Positions 1 to 6,919 are shown, counted from the first letter of the stretch. The stretch: DNA of 28,930 nt from JBAZOY01 sp041648505 (GCA_041648505.1 JBAZOY010000027.1:1-28930); one strand, 5' to 3'. Notes: a model not told the origin generated them from the letters alone. Numbers and translations: made by a program.

Positions 1-175
1 TGCTCATCAGGCAGTATGCCCATATCGCAACACCATATCGCTGACAGGCAGTCCCTATATGGTCCAAATAAGTTAGCCGATCCTCATCTGTAAAGAATAC
101 GTCAAGCCGGCGATTGCCGCGTTGAACGATGTGATGAGGATAACGGGGAATTACTATCCGGGGTAAACGAGCCAT
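1..175 (-). CDS. REP-associated tyrosine transposase (RAYT), 5' part cut by window edge
   Basis: This is the first 58 codons of a second copy of the RAYT gene that is complete at 5308-5988. Bases 1-184 match 5814-5997 with one visible difference, which is a synonymous Ile codon change (ATT to ATC). The copy runs off the left edge, so the HUH motif and catalytic Tyr cannot be seen here. Near identity and a silent change suggest recent duplication and perhaps an active protein. Downstream of its start (185-301) it differs from the complete copy by an inserted 117-bp hairpin segment. Confidence 0.85.
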   Translation of the reverse strand, partial: MARLPRIVIPRYPHHIVQRGNRRLDVFFTDEDRLTYLDHIGTACQRYGVAIWAYCLMS

Positions 176-184
176 AATGGAGGA

Positions 185-301
185 GTGAATTACCCCGCCT
201 ACAAGGCGGGGCATCTGGGTCAAAAAAACAATATTGCCTCCGCTTCGCTACGGGCTGCCATTCATCCCCGTTCACAGAACGGGGTATTCTGGCAGATTTT
301 T
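185..301. repeat. 117-bp double-hairpin insertion upstream of the RAYT copy
   Basis: Compared with the complete RAYT element (junction at 5997/5998), this copy carries about 117 extra bases. They hold two perfect hairpins of the same design, 8-bp stems closed by an ACA loop, at 193-211 (CCCCGCCT-ACA-AGGCGGGG) and 266-284 (CCCCGTTC-ACA-GAACGGGG). The insert has no ORF of its own. It resembles a small non-autonomous hairpin element such as a REP/BIME-like unit that RAYT or IS200/IS605-type transposases can move; this origin is inferred. Confidence 0.6.
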
Positions 302-321
302 ATAAATACATTTCTATTTTT

Positions 322-360
322 CGACTGTCAACAAGAATTAGTGGCTGTCCCCTATTTGTT
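322..360. repeat. RAYT element terminal repeat, copy 1
   Basis: This 39-base segment is identical to 6018-6056 and 7491-7529. It contains the GTGGCTGTCCCC core that is inverted at the other end of the complete RAYT element (5293-5304). In this copy the CCTATTTGTTT end is repeated about three times in tandem over 350-390, as if ends had been inserted or slipped repeatedly. Confidence 0.8.
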
Positions 361-500
361 TCCTATTTGTTTCGTCCCCTATTTGTTTCCCATCCGCCGC
401 GTCCCACAGCCGGGATTCGATGTTGTTGCCGTTATGATTCATGGTTTCTCCCTGGGACGGTTCTTGGTTGCCATCTATCGGAACAGGGGAAAGCCTCTCG

Positions 501-638
501 ACTCCCATCCTCGGCCAGCAAATCCCGCATCAGTACCAGCCGCTCGTAGATCATGGCGATGAAGGAGTCGGCGCCTTTGCCCCAGGTGTCACGGTAGGCG
601 ATTTCTTCGAGGATGTTCGGCTTCTTGGTGAAGGTGTC
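501..638 (-). pseudogene. Fragment of a type III (Mod-like) adenine DNA methyltransferase
   Basis: The minus strand encodes about 46 residues beginning DTFTKKPNILEEIAYRDTWG and running to MRDLLAEDGS. This is the conserved segment that precedes the IYVHCDWR region of type III/site-specific DNA adenine methyltransferases. The frame then loses similarity, and neither the catalytic DPPY motif nor the rest of the enzyme is present. It is a relic just downstream of the HerA gene, so a restriction-modification system probably once stood here. The family identification is from recognised sequence pattern. Confidence 0.7.
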
Positions 639-710
639 GCCGCCGATCTGATTAAGGCATCCATTCTGGTTCTGAGGAGCGCTGTGTTGTTGCGGCATTA
701 CCAAGACCAA

Positions 711-2402
711 TCACCGCTCCTGACTGCGCCAGTGTTTGACGATGGCGTCAACATCCAAGTCATCTGGTCCTTCTCTCCATTCCTTGTAGAAATCGACATC
801 GTCACTATTTGGCGTCGGGTTCGGCTTATCGAACTGCAAGCGCGTGGGCAGAGGCACCGCCTCGCCCAGCACCAACGCTTCCCCGCGGCCAAGGCCAGCG
901 AGCACGCTTACCAAATCCCCTTCGCTCTCCGGCACGAGACTGCGAACATAGCCCTGATCGTCCGGGTTTGTTATTCGGAGGCAGACGAACGTACCGCACT
1001 GTGCAAGCACCGTCTCGGACACTTCGTGCGGACGCTGGCTGACAACGGCAAGGCCAACTCCGTACTTGCGACCCTCCTTGGCGATTCGCTCCATCGACTT
1101 CCGAGAGCCCGCAAACTGGCTCTCACTAACACGCGGAATGAAGGCATGGGCCTCCTCGCAAACGAGGAGGATAGGAAACTCCCTGTACTTCGGGTTCCAG
1201 TAATTGAACTCGAACGCCAAGCGACCAATCTGCGCAGCGACCGTTGGGCGTACATCAAACGGAACTGAGCTCAAGTCGATGACCGTGACGGCCCTCTTCG
1301 GCTCGCCTAACCCGACAAAGTCCCGGAGCAGCGCCGATAACGATACCGACGTGTTGCGCATCCTCGGCTTGAGTAGAAAGTCATACCGAAGATCGTTGAG
1401 CTTACTTTCCAGCCGCATGAGGAAGCGATCAAAGTCTCCGAACATTGGTCCTTGCCTGTTTCCGACGCGTTCGACGTTCTTTGTGCGGACCTTCGTTAAC
1501 ACCTCATCAAGAGAGAAGTAGATGGGTGTATCAACGGTCACTTTCGCAAGCCTGAGCGGCGGATTTGCGCTCTTGTTCTCGGCCTCTCGCCCCTCCAGCA
1601 AGCAGTCACGAAAGAACGCTGTCTGGTTCGTTGCTTCCCTTTCGCCCCGCTCGACAAGGAGATCGCAGAGTTCCGCGTAAGTCATCAGCCAGTATGGAAT
1701 CTCCAAATCCCTCGCGTCCACGTGGCGGACGATGGTGTCAGCGAACGCATAGTGGCGGCTGCCATCTTCCCTTTTCCAACAATACTCGCCATGCAAGTCG
1801 AGAATGATGATATGAGCCTTGGGCATCACCTCCACGGTCTTCTGCACGAGAGAAGCGACTGTCCACGACTTACCCGATCCTGTCTGCCCCAAGATTGCAA
1901 AGTGCCTGCCGAAAAGGTTGGAGGGGTCTAGACAGACCTTGAGGGACGGATGTGTCGTCACCTTCCCGACCGAAAAGCCCTTGGAAAGGAATCGATCGAA
2001 CATCTTGGCAATATCGGCGGCCCCGATCGCGTGGACCTCAGCGCCTGTTGTGGGGTATTGACCGACCCCGCGATCAAACTGCCCTTTGGAATCAATGGAC
2101 CCGATGGGTGTGAGCCGCGCAATGCGCTTCGCGAAAGGCAGGCGCGCGGTGTCGTCGCCGGGTGTCTCGATCGTTGGGGCCGCCAGTGCTTCCTGCTCGG
2201 TCATCCGTGTCACGATGGCGATGATGTGAATGTCGTTCTGACGCACCGCGACGTACGAGCCTATTTGTCCGACCAGAATATCCTCGTCGCCGATGGTAAC
2301 GGTTGGCACGTGTCCTTGCTCGTCCTCGACCAGTGTGGCGGTCAGAAGGCTTCCCTGAACATCCACGAGATATCCGATTACTGTTGGGCTTGTCGTGGAC
2401 AT
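711..2402 (-). CDS. herA: HerA-family ATPase of a SIR2-HerA defence pair
   Basis: The 563-residue protein has the HerA layout: an N-terminal beta-rich HAS-barrel-like part (about 1-90), Walker A GQTGSGKS at 172-179, LDLHGEY at 201-207, Walker B ILLVCEEAHAF at 411-421, and a KEGRKYGVGLAVVSQRP segment (442-458) typical of the sensor/arginine-finger region. HerA proteins form hexameric DNA-pumping ATPases. The ATG lies 3 nt after the SIR2 stop with an AGAGGTG ribosome site, so the two are translationally coupled. In known SIR2-HerA (Nezha-type) systems the two proteins form one large complex that depletes NAD+ or cuts DNA on phage infection. A cellular end-resection HerA is unlikely, because no NurA is nearby. 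Base composition is visibly more GC-rich than the neighbouring cassettes. Confidence 0.9.
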   Translation of the reverse strand: MSTTSPTVIGYLVDVQGSLLTATLVEDEQGHVPTVTIGDEDILVGQIGSYVAVRQNDIHIIAIVTRMTEQEALAAPTIETPGDDTARLPFAKRIARLTPIGSIDSKGQFDRGVGQYPTTGAEVHAIGAADIAKMFDRFLSKGFSVGKVTTHPSLKVCLDPSNLFGRHFAILGQTGSGKSWTVASLVQKTVEVMPKAHIIILDLHGEYCWKREDGSRHYAFADTIVRHVDARDLEIPYWLMTYAELCDLLVERGEREATNQTAFFRDCLLEGREAENKSANPPLRLAKVTVDTPIYFSLDEVLTKVRTKNVERVGNRQGPMFGDFDRFLMRLESKLNDLRYDFLLKPRMRNTSVSLSALLRDFVGLGEPKRAVTVIDLSSVPFDVRPTVAAQIGRLAFEFNYWNPKYREFPILLVCEEAHAFIPRVSESQFAGSRKSMERIAKEGRKYGVGLAVVSQRPHEVSETVLAQCGTFVCLRITNPDDQGYVRSLVPESEGDLVSVLAGLGRGEALVLGEAVPLPTRLQFDKPNPTPNSDDVDFYKEWREGPDDLDVDAIVKHWRSQER

Positions 2403-2405
2403 AAT

Positions 2406-3434
2406 TCACACCTCTTTAGATAGTCGCGCGAAGCTCCATAGGTCGGAATGACCCGGCCCAATTTCGCCTTTTATTGCACAGCGGGTTTCAGTAACGACAA
2501 CTACATTTTTCCTAGAGCTCCATCTCGCCCATGCGCCGTCAGTCAGTTCCTTGGTAAAGACCAACAATGTAAAGTTAGTCCGCGCCAGCGCACCTTCGAT
2601 TACCGCGTTAACGTGTTCGTCTACTAATCCGTAGCCAAAGCACGCAAGCCGGTTGATCGGAACAGCGTCCTGTCCAAGGCACCCACGAAATGCGGACCAC
2701 AGCGCTGAGTATGGGGGCGTCATGGTCTCGTTCGCTTTGCGCCGTTGTGGCGGAATCATCAATCGCTTCGTTGAAGCCGGAATTGACGAAGAAAAGTCAC
2801 ATCGTCGTAATCCAAGAGAGGTGCACTCGTACCAGCCAAGCGATCCGTGTAGCTTCAACAGATGGATGGGCTTCGTGGTCTCGTCAAACTGACGCCCCTT
2901 GTGAGTTCCACGAATCCGTCCGATCCGCTCCTCAAACATAGAAGGATCAAAGTAAGCATGTTCGTGACCACCAAAACCATCACACAGCCGTACCTTTGCG
3001 CGCTCGGCAGCTCTCTCGATCAAAGGGTCATAGTTCAGACTAAATACTTTGATGCACGGGGCCGCCTTATGGTTCAGGCGCGTTACGAAGTCAACGTGCA
3101 GATCCAGCGGTGGGTTGAGGGGCTCAAATAGTTCTGCAATCGCTGCGGTTACGAGGTGCCGGTGCGGCCCCTCGACAGCCTGTCCGCTGTCAAGCAGGTC
3201 AAGCGCGTGCTCAAGCCCTTGTGCTCCGGTGTCGAGTTTTGCTTGAATCTCATCACGCTTCGTCGTATCGGTAATCTGGTCCTTGATTAGGTTCCACATT
3301 TGGGATGCGAGTGGATACCCGGCGCCGTCCAGGTATGAGGAGCCCGCTCCAAGCAGGTAGCCGACGCGCTGCCCCCTTATCTGCTCAGCAACCTTGGCCT
3401 CAAGTCTGTTTAGAAAATCGGCTATTTCGCTCAT
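2406..3434 (-). CDS. SIR2-domain NADase effector paired with HerA
   Basis: With the start at 3434 this is a 342-residue SIR2-fold protein. Visible motifs are GAGSS at 29-33 (nucleotide binding), SLNYD at 132-136 with the conserved Asn and Asp, and LHGS at 195-198 with the catalytic His196. A late GYGLVDEHVN segment fits the SIR2_2-type fold seen in defence effectors. These act as NAD+ hydrolases rather than deacetylases. The frame can extend to 3545, but that start lies inside the relE 3' end, and the extra 37 residues do not look SIR2-like. The ATG at 3434 follows an attC-like core site by 10 nt, as in a gene cassette. No strong Shine-Dalgarno is visible for either start. Confidence 0.88.
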   Translation of the reverse strand: MSEIADFLNRLEAKVAEQIRGQRVGYLLGAGSSYLDGAGYPLASQMWNLIKDQITDTTKRDEIQAKLDTGAQGLEHALDLLDSGQAVEGPHRHLVTAAIAELFEPLNPPLDLHVDFVTRLNHKAAPCIKVFSLNYDPLIERAAERAKVRLCDGFGGHEHAYFDPSMFEERIGRIRGTHKGRQFDETTKPIHLLKLHGSLGWYECTSLGLRRCDFSSSIPASTKRLMIPPQRRKANETMTPPYSALWSAFRGCLGQDAVPINRLACFGYGLVDEHVNAVIEGALARTNFTLLVFTKELTDGAWARWSSRKNVVVVTETRCAIKGEIGPGHSDLWSFARLSKEV

Positions 3435-3444
3435 ATTATTATGC

Positions 3445-3532
3445 GCCCAACAAATTATTCTAAAGTTTCCGGATAACTCCACGCCCCACGGAATCTTCAG
3501 GGCTCTATGCAATAACCATTTATTTGTATGCT
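3445..3532 (-). other. Degenerate attC-like site upstream of the SIR2 gene
   Basis: On the minus strand GTTGGGC (3445-3451) fits the attC right core GTTRRRY, and its flank ATTTGTTGGGC pairs partly with GCATACAAAT at the relE stop, about 88 nt away. The SIR2 ATG follows 10 nt later, as expected for a cassette. The left core deviates from RYYYAAC and the inner stem is weak, so this is suggestive only. Confidence 0.35.
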
Positions 3533-3780
3533 TCTTTTCTGTCATGTACAGCGATGATGTCTACGAGATTATTATCGTCATCGATTGAATAAACAATGCG
3601 GTAATCACCAACTCTTAGCCGCCAGAGATGCTTATTGCCGACCAATTTTCGACAACCTGCAGGTCGGGGTTCTATAGAAAGATTTTCAATTTTAGGAAAA
3701 ATCCTATTCACCAGTTTCCCATCGAGAGCTTCCAGTTCTTTACGGGCAGATCGGGAAAAAGTTATCAGGTATTTAGACAT
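3520..3780 (-). CDS. RelE/ParE-superfamily toxin
   Basis: With the ATG at 3780 the product has 86 residues. It starts MSKYLITFSRSARKELEALD and ends with WRLRVGDYRIVYSIDDDNN followed by VDIIAVHDRKEAYK, the classic RelE-type core: an N-terminal helix pair, an R-V-G-x-Y-R-I-x-Y strand and a terminal H-R. RelE toxins cleave mRNA on the ribosome. A longer frame reaches 3894, but that part lies inside the antitoxin gene. The start overlaps the antitoxin stop by 8 nt, so they form a coupled TA operon. It looks complete and probably functional. Confidence 0.88.
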   Translation of the reverse strand: MSKYLITFSRSARKELEALDGKLVNRIFPKIENLSIEPRPAGCRKLVGNKHLWRLRVGDYRIVYSIDDDNNLVDIIAVHDRKEAYK

Positions 3781-3964
3781 GCAACTTGCCTTGTTTTGCC
3801 AGCCGTTCCCTGACGGATTCAATAGATTCTCTTGGTTCCTCTGCACGTTGTTTTGAAAGTAAATTATCAAAAAAATCTTCCCAAATCTCACCAAATTTTC
3901 TCAGGTTAATTTGCACTGCTATTTTTTGCCCTTTTTCATCTGTAACATATTGTATACCTTGCAT
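3773..3964 (-). CDS. Antitoxin partner of the RelE-type toxin
   Basis: This small protein (63 residues from the ATG at 3964; a GTG three codons earlier is possible) begins MQGIQYVTDEKGQKIAVQIN and has a charged helical C-terminus rich in Glu, Arg and Lys. That fits an unstructured toxin-binding tail behind an N-terminal beta strand segment. The ATG has a very strong purine-rich site (GGGAGGGGGG) upstream. The identification rests mainly on its position before and overlap with relE; I cannot assign it to RelB or Phd by motif. Confidence 0.75.
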   Translation of the reverse strand: MQGIQYVTDEKGQKIAVQINLRKFGEIWEDFFDNLLSKQRAEEPRESIESVRERLAKQGKLHV

Positions 3965-4314
3965 AAAAAACACCCCCCTCCCTTATAATAATAACATATT
4001 GTACCAGAATCATGACATAACTTTTAATCAGTCTTTACTTTTTTATGTGTAACACCAGAAATAACCCGCTCCGCAGGCGTCGGGATAGTAGTGGGACGCT
4101 GTTAACTTATTAACTTTGAAGCAAACTACAACCTTTTGTCTCTGTAATATGTTGCCCTCGAATGACCGCTTTCCGAGGATTGTGGGGGTCAGGTCTTGCT
4201 CCGCTATCCTTTTATGATAAGGGAACCCGGGCCTTCTCTCCGAAAAGGTCGAGCCATGAATAACCTATATCTCACCATAATATGTCATTGCCAACCCTGA
4301 CCCTATTTCCCCCT
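3965..4314. other. Gene-free spacer between two TA modules
   Basis: About 350 bases without a convincing ORF. The right end carries the ribosome site of the relE-linked antitoxin, and presumably its promoter in the AT-rich stretch at 3980-4050. The middle is non-coding, with a small CCTCG/CGAGG stem at about 4156-4178. The left part of the next module is bordered by the inverted-repeat element at 4184-4310. Confidence 0.5.
4184..4310. repeat. Possible miniature element with 8-bp inverted ends
   Basis: GGGTCAGG at 4186-4193 is inverted as CCTGACCC at 4296-4303, enclosing about 100 bases. The right end continues CCCTATTT, the same octamer that follows the RAYT end (CCCCTATTT at 6045-6053). It may be a non-autonomous relative moved by a RAYT-type transposase, but only this one copy is in the window. 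Confidence 0.35.
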
Positions 4315-4671
4315 CTACCTCAGTCCCTTCAATACCTCTTCTATCCTGCCGACAAACTTTTCAGCAAACATCAGGGATTGCTTTGCCTCATCTTCAGAAA
4401 CAATCCCTACGGTATCATACACGGCCTGGTTCCGCTTCGTGCGCATTTTGTCAAAAAAGTAAACCTCATCCTCATACTTCTCGCCCAAGGCGAGTTCCGT
4501 AAATAGGATTGCCGTCTTATGCTGACCTTCTCCGACGGGTCTGAATCCTTCCATATACATAAACGCTCGAACAGCCTGAAGAATCGCGTTATAGGCAATG
4601 TTGTATGTCCAGTCGTTGTTGACCCCAAGCATTGCCCTTGCCACTTTCAGATCTCGATGCGCCAGTTCCAT
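4315..4671 (-). CDS. HEPN-domain toxin-like protein, N-terminus probably lost by frameshift
   Basis: The open frame from ATG 4671 gives 118 residues with the HEPN signature: helices around YNAILQAVRAFMYMEGF, then KMRTKRNQAVYD, the R-x2-RN-x3-YD variant of the HEPN RNase motif. HEPN proteins pair with MNT nucleotidyltransferases as toxin-antitoxin systems, and the MNT gene is directly upstream. The same frame is open back to the MNT stop and would read KSYKAFKAEDQQIKKQ before the Met. One extra A in the A5 run (plus-strand T run 4717-4721) would join this to an ATG at 4745, reading MSYKELVAKK and overlapping the MNT 3' end. The intact gene was therefore probably 4315-4745. Either the toxin is inactivated, a shortened form is made, or this is a base-calling error. 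Confidence 0.8.
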   Translation of the reverse strand: MELAHRDLKVARAMLGVNNDWTYNIAYNAILQAVRAFMYMEGFRPVGEGQHKTAILFTELALGEKYEDEVYFFDKMRTKRNQAVYDTVGIVSEDEAKQSLMFAEKFVGRIEEVLKGLR

Positions 4672-4719
4672 TTGCTTCTTGATCTGCTGGTCCTCGGCCT
4701 TGAAAGCCTTATAAGATTT

Positions 4720-5304
4720 TTAGCCACCAATTCTTTGTAGCTCATCCTCTTCTCCCATCAGTACAATTCTCGGCTCGGTCATAACCCGTGCAACAAACGG
4801 GTCTTTCTTCTTCATTCGATTCCCATACTCTTTCGCACTATACAATGAGGAGTTGATCTGCCGTCCGAGGGTTCGTTCAGGACCTCTCATGAGGCTCAGG
4901 AGATTCTCCATTGAAATCTCCCCGATGACCATTAAGTCGATATCGCTCTTGGCCGTCTCTGTGCCGGCGGCAATAGATCCATAGATGAAGGCATAATCAA
5001 TGTTCTTCGCCTTAGAGATCGTTTCTTTGAGCGTGCCAACGGCTCCCCTGGTTTTTAGAATAATTGACCTGAGTTCGTCGTACAGCAAATAGGTCCTGTT
5101 CAACGAGTAGTATTTCAAATTCCCTTCTTTGCGGCTGATCAGCAAACCGATGCTTTCGAGGTTCCGAAGTTCCCGGCTGATGTTTCCCCTATCCGCTCCT
5201 GTATGCTTCACGATTTCACCCAGGTAAAAGGTTTCTTCCGATCGCATAAAGAAGAGCGCGAGAAGTTCTACTCTCAATTTCGAAATAATATTGGGGACAG
5301 CCAC
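4720..5304 (-). CDS. HTH-nucleotidyltransferase (MNT-type antitoxin)
   Basis: A 194-residue protein. Residues 1-85 form an ArsR/MarR-like winged helix (GADRGNISRELRNLESIGLL) and residues 105-130 hold the minimal nucleotidyltransferase motif YGS-IAAGTETAKS-DIDL, with GS at 109-110 and Asp121/Asp123 as metal ligands. MNT antitoxins neutralise HEPN toxins by AMPylation of the HEPN tyrosine; the HTH suggests autoregulation. The GTG start lies inside the RAYT terminal repeat (GTGGCTGTCCCC), 3 nt after the RAYT stop, so residues MAVP come from the transposon. The native start was presumably replaced by the insertion. Translation may now be coupled to the transposase. Confidence 0.85.
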   Translation of the reverse strand: MAVPNIISKLRVELLALFFMRSEETFYLGEIVKHTGADRGNISRELRNLESIGLLISRKEGNLKYYSLNRTYLLYDELRSIILKTRGAVGTLKETISKAKNIDYAFIYGSIAAGTETAKSDIDLMVIGEISMENLLSLMRGPERTLGRQINSSLYSAKEYGNRMKKKDPFVARVMTEPRIVLMGEEDELQRIGG

Positions 5305-5307
5305 TGA

Positions 5308-5988
5308 TTATTTAGCCATATCTTTTATTTTGGCTGGTCTTCCGGCTTTACCTCTCGACAGTCTTAATTGAAACTGTTCCTCAAGAACACTGATAAATGC
5401 CGCATCACCTAAAGGTCGATTGACGAATGACTCCCGACGAACGGACTCCACAAAGCCATTTTCATCCTTCTCCCTCAAATACGTCTTCCAGTCTCCAACC
5501 AATTCCTGAAGCATATTATCTGAACTGATAATCCCAGCCTCCTGCACCTTGCCAATATGGAAAGCTGCGCTTGACCAGCGGTATTCCCAGGCTTCTTTTG
5601 CAATGCCCGCACGCACCGGATTCCGCTCTATGTAACGTACTGCCGCTATCAAATGATTCTCATCAAGCACACTGGAACCAAACCGTGCCTGCCATAAATG
5701 TCCCTTCCATCCTTCTCGATAATTAATACGCCTTGTATATCGAACATGCGCCTCTGAAAAACATCGAGCCAGCGAATCTATCTCCGAGGGAACAGCAACA
5801 AAGTGAACATGATTGCTCATCAGGCAGTATGCCCATATCGCAACACCATATCGCTGACAGGCAGTCCCTATATGGTCCAAATAAGTTAGCCGATCCTCAT
5901 CTGTAAAGAATACGTCAAGCCGGCGATTGCCGCGTTGAACAATGTGATGAGGATAACGGGGAATTACTATCCGGGGTAAACGAGCCAT
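5308..5988 (-). CDS. REP-associated tyrosine transposase (Y1_Tnp, RAYT)
   Basis: This 226-residue protein has all core features of single-strand HUH/Y1 transposases: an N-terminal PRYPHHIVQRGNRR strand, the HUH motif NHVHF with His60 and His62, and the catalytic Tyr119 in RYIERNPVRAG. The WxSSAAFHIG segment and a basic C-terminus (GKAGRPAKIKDMAK) are common in the RAYT subgroup. Such enzymes recognise hairpin (REP) sequences and cut single-stranded DNA. The length is normal and no disruption is seen, so it is probably active. The start follows a GGAGGA-like site at about 5992. The stop is 3 nt before the next gene's GTG. Confidence 0.92.
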   Translation of the reverse strand: MARLPRIVIPRYPHHIVQRGNRRLDVFFTDEDRLTYLDHIGTACQRYGVAIWAYCLMSNHVHFVAVPSEIDSLARCFSEAHVRYTRRINYREGWKGHLWQARFGSSVLDENHLIAAVRYIERNPVRAGIAKEAWEYRWSSAAFHIGKVQEAGIISSDNMLQELVGDWKTYLREKDENGFVESVRRESFVNRPLGDAAFISVLEEQFQLRLSRGKAGRPAKIKDMAK

Positions 5989-6017
5989 AATGGAGGAATA
6001 AATACATTTCTATTTTT

Positions 6018-6056
6018 CGACTGTCAACAAGAATTAGTGGCTGTCCCCTATTTGTT
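6018..6056. repeat. RAYT element terminal repeat, copy 2
   Basis: This is the right end of the complete element, identical over 39 bases to 322-360 and 7491-7529. The complement of CTA at 6048-6050 within it serves as the TAG stop codon of mazF. Confidence 0.85.
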
Positions 6057-6404
6057 GCCAAAACGTAACAATACTCCAAGTTTTTTTAATATTTCGAAAA
6101 TAACAGTATCAGGAATTTTGTCATAGAATTCTGTATTCCTTATTTTCCAATCAAGACTTTTAACCTGATCGGATAAAACAGCACCTGTTACTTTTAGACC
6201 TGAAGGAATATTGACTTCAAAAGGATAACCTTTTACTTGATTAGTTACCGGGCAAAATAAGGCAAGGCCGACTTTACGATTGTAGGAAATCGGTGACAGG
6301 ACTATAGCAGGACGTCTTCCCGCTTGTTCATGACCTGCTTGCGGATTCATGTTTATCCAAACGGCATCTCCCCTATCTGGAACATAATTGCTCATAATTA
6401 CCAT
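6048..6404 (-). CDS. mazF: MazF/PemK-family endoribonuclease toxin
   Basis: 118 residues with the MazF signature: YVPDRGDAVWINMNPQAGHE, then QAGRRPAIVLSP, the ALFCPVTNQVKGYPFEV strand and VLSDQVKSLDW, which matches ADQVKSIAW of E. coli MazF. These toxins cut single-stranded RNA at short motifs. ATG 6404 overlaps the mazE stop and has GGGGAAAG upstream; an ATG three codons later (6395) is possible. The last codons (FGNK, stop TAG) run into the RAYT terminal repeat. The normal end of the fold (ILKKLGVLLRF) is complete, so only the extreme C-terminus was altered. Confidence 0.93.
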   Translation of the reverse strand: MVIMSNYVPDRGDAVWINMNPQAGHEQAGRRPAIVLSPISYNRKVGLALFCPVTNQVKGYPFEVNIPSGLKVTGAVLSDQVKSLDWKIRNTEFYDKIPDTVIFEILKKLGVLLRFGNK

Positions 6405-6640
6405 ATTTCTTTCCCCACCGGGGCTCCAGTATCAAATTCGCTGTGAAGGTTATTCTCCGAGACACCTTCTAAAAGCTCATTTAGCGAATATTCTTTTTCC
6501 CCAATTAGAGTAATAATAATCTTTTCCTTGTCGATCGCTAAATCTACCGTTGCATTTTGCCTTAGGTTTGCATTAATTGCGAATGATTTGGGAATTCGTA
6601 ATGCAAGGCTATTGCCCCATTTTTGAATTTTAGTTTGCAT
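6398..6640 (-). CDS. mazE: MazE-type AbrB/SpoVT-fold antitoxin
   Basis: 80 residues. The N-terminal 45 carry the swapped-hairpin DNA-binding fold (IQKWGNSLALRIPKSFA, then VDLAIDKEKIIITL), and the acidic tail SENNLHSEFDTGAPVGKEIW is the part that blocks MazF. The ATG has a GGAGGC ribosome site. The gene overlaps mazF by 7 nt. The complex usually represses its own promoter, which I place at 6691-6719. Confidence 0.93.
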   Translation of the reverse strand: MQTKIQKWGNSLALRIPKSFAINANLRQNATVDLAIDKEKIIITLIGEKEYSLNELLEGVSENNLHSEFDTGAPVGKEIW

Positions 6641-6690
6641 ATTGCGCCTCCATTTAAAAAAATCATGCCTTCTAAAATGTTTCTACAATG

Positions 6691-6719
6691 AATATACATC
6701 TGATGAGATAAAATTGCAA
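6691..6719 (-). promoter_or_regulatory. Sigma70-like promoter of mazEF
   Basis: On the minus strand TTGCAA (6714-6719) and TATATT (6691-6696) are separated by exactly 17 nt, about 50 nt before the mazE ATG. The module therefore has its own promoter inside the cassette. Confidence 0.6.
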
Positions 6720-6729
6720 TATCTTTTAG

Positions 6730-6916
6730 AAGGCACAGAACGTGGCCGCGGCTGAACGGCAGGCCGACGAAAATTTATTTTCGGAGAGCTGGCCGTTCGA
6801 GCCGCGTGTTCAGCCGCCGCAGGCAGCGACACGTGGTGACAGACGCGGCACCGTTCGCGGCGCGGCTTTTTGCGTCCGCTGAATTTATTGGTCCGGCGTT
6901 CCAATCTTCGTTCAGC
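6730..6916 (-). repeat. attC-like cassette boundary between hicA and mazE, with 105-bp repeat A
   Basis: Positions 6745-6849 match 8910-9014 with six visible mismatches in 105. On the minus strand a GCTGAAC core-like heptamer (6910-6916) lies 3 nt after the hicA stop, followed by long GC-rich arms and a decayed right core (CGTTCTGTGCC). The shape and position fit a long attC site, but both cores deviate from consensus. Confidence 0.5.
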
Positions 6917-6919
6917 GTC

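Larger units (their letters stand above)
5293..6056 (-). mobile_element. Complete RAYT transposon unit with inverted ends
   Basis: The transposase gene is enclosed by GGGGACAGCCAC (5293-5304) and its inverse GTGGCTGTCCCC (6037-6048), followed by CTATTTGTT up to 6056. A shortened 5' part is repeated at 1-360 and a solo right end at 7491-7529. The unit sits exactly between the MNT start and the mazF stop, and its ends supply codons to both. Limits are set by where the copies stop matching. Confidence 0.75.

Noticed and set aside
193..284. CRISPR-like paired repeats
   Set aside because: Only two hairpins with different stems and no regular spacer array; no cas genes are present.
441..1268. Long plus-strand frame of 275 codons opposite herA
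   Set aside because: It lies antisense to a strong HerA reading frame, has no recognisable motif and no ribosome site; it is a shadow frame of GC-rich coding DNA.
1950..2423. 157-codon plus-strand frame
   Set aside because: It is antisense to the HerA N-terminus and has no protein-like features.
6683..6904. 73-codon minus-strand frame through the attC-like repeat
   Set aside because: The sequence is palindromic and GC-rich; the predicted peptide is Arg/Pro-rich and its frame is open only by composition.
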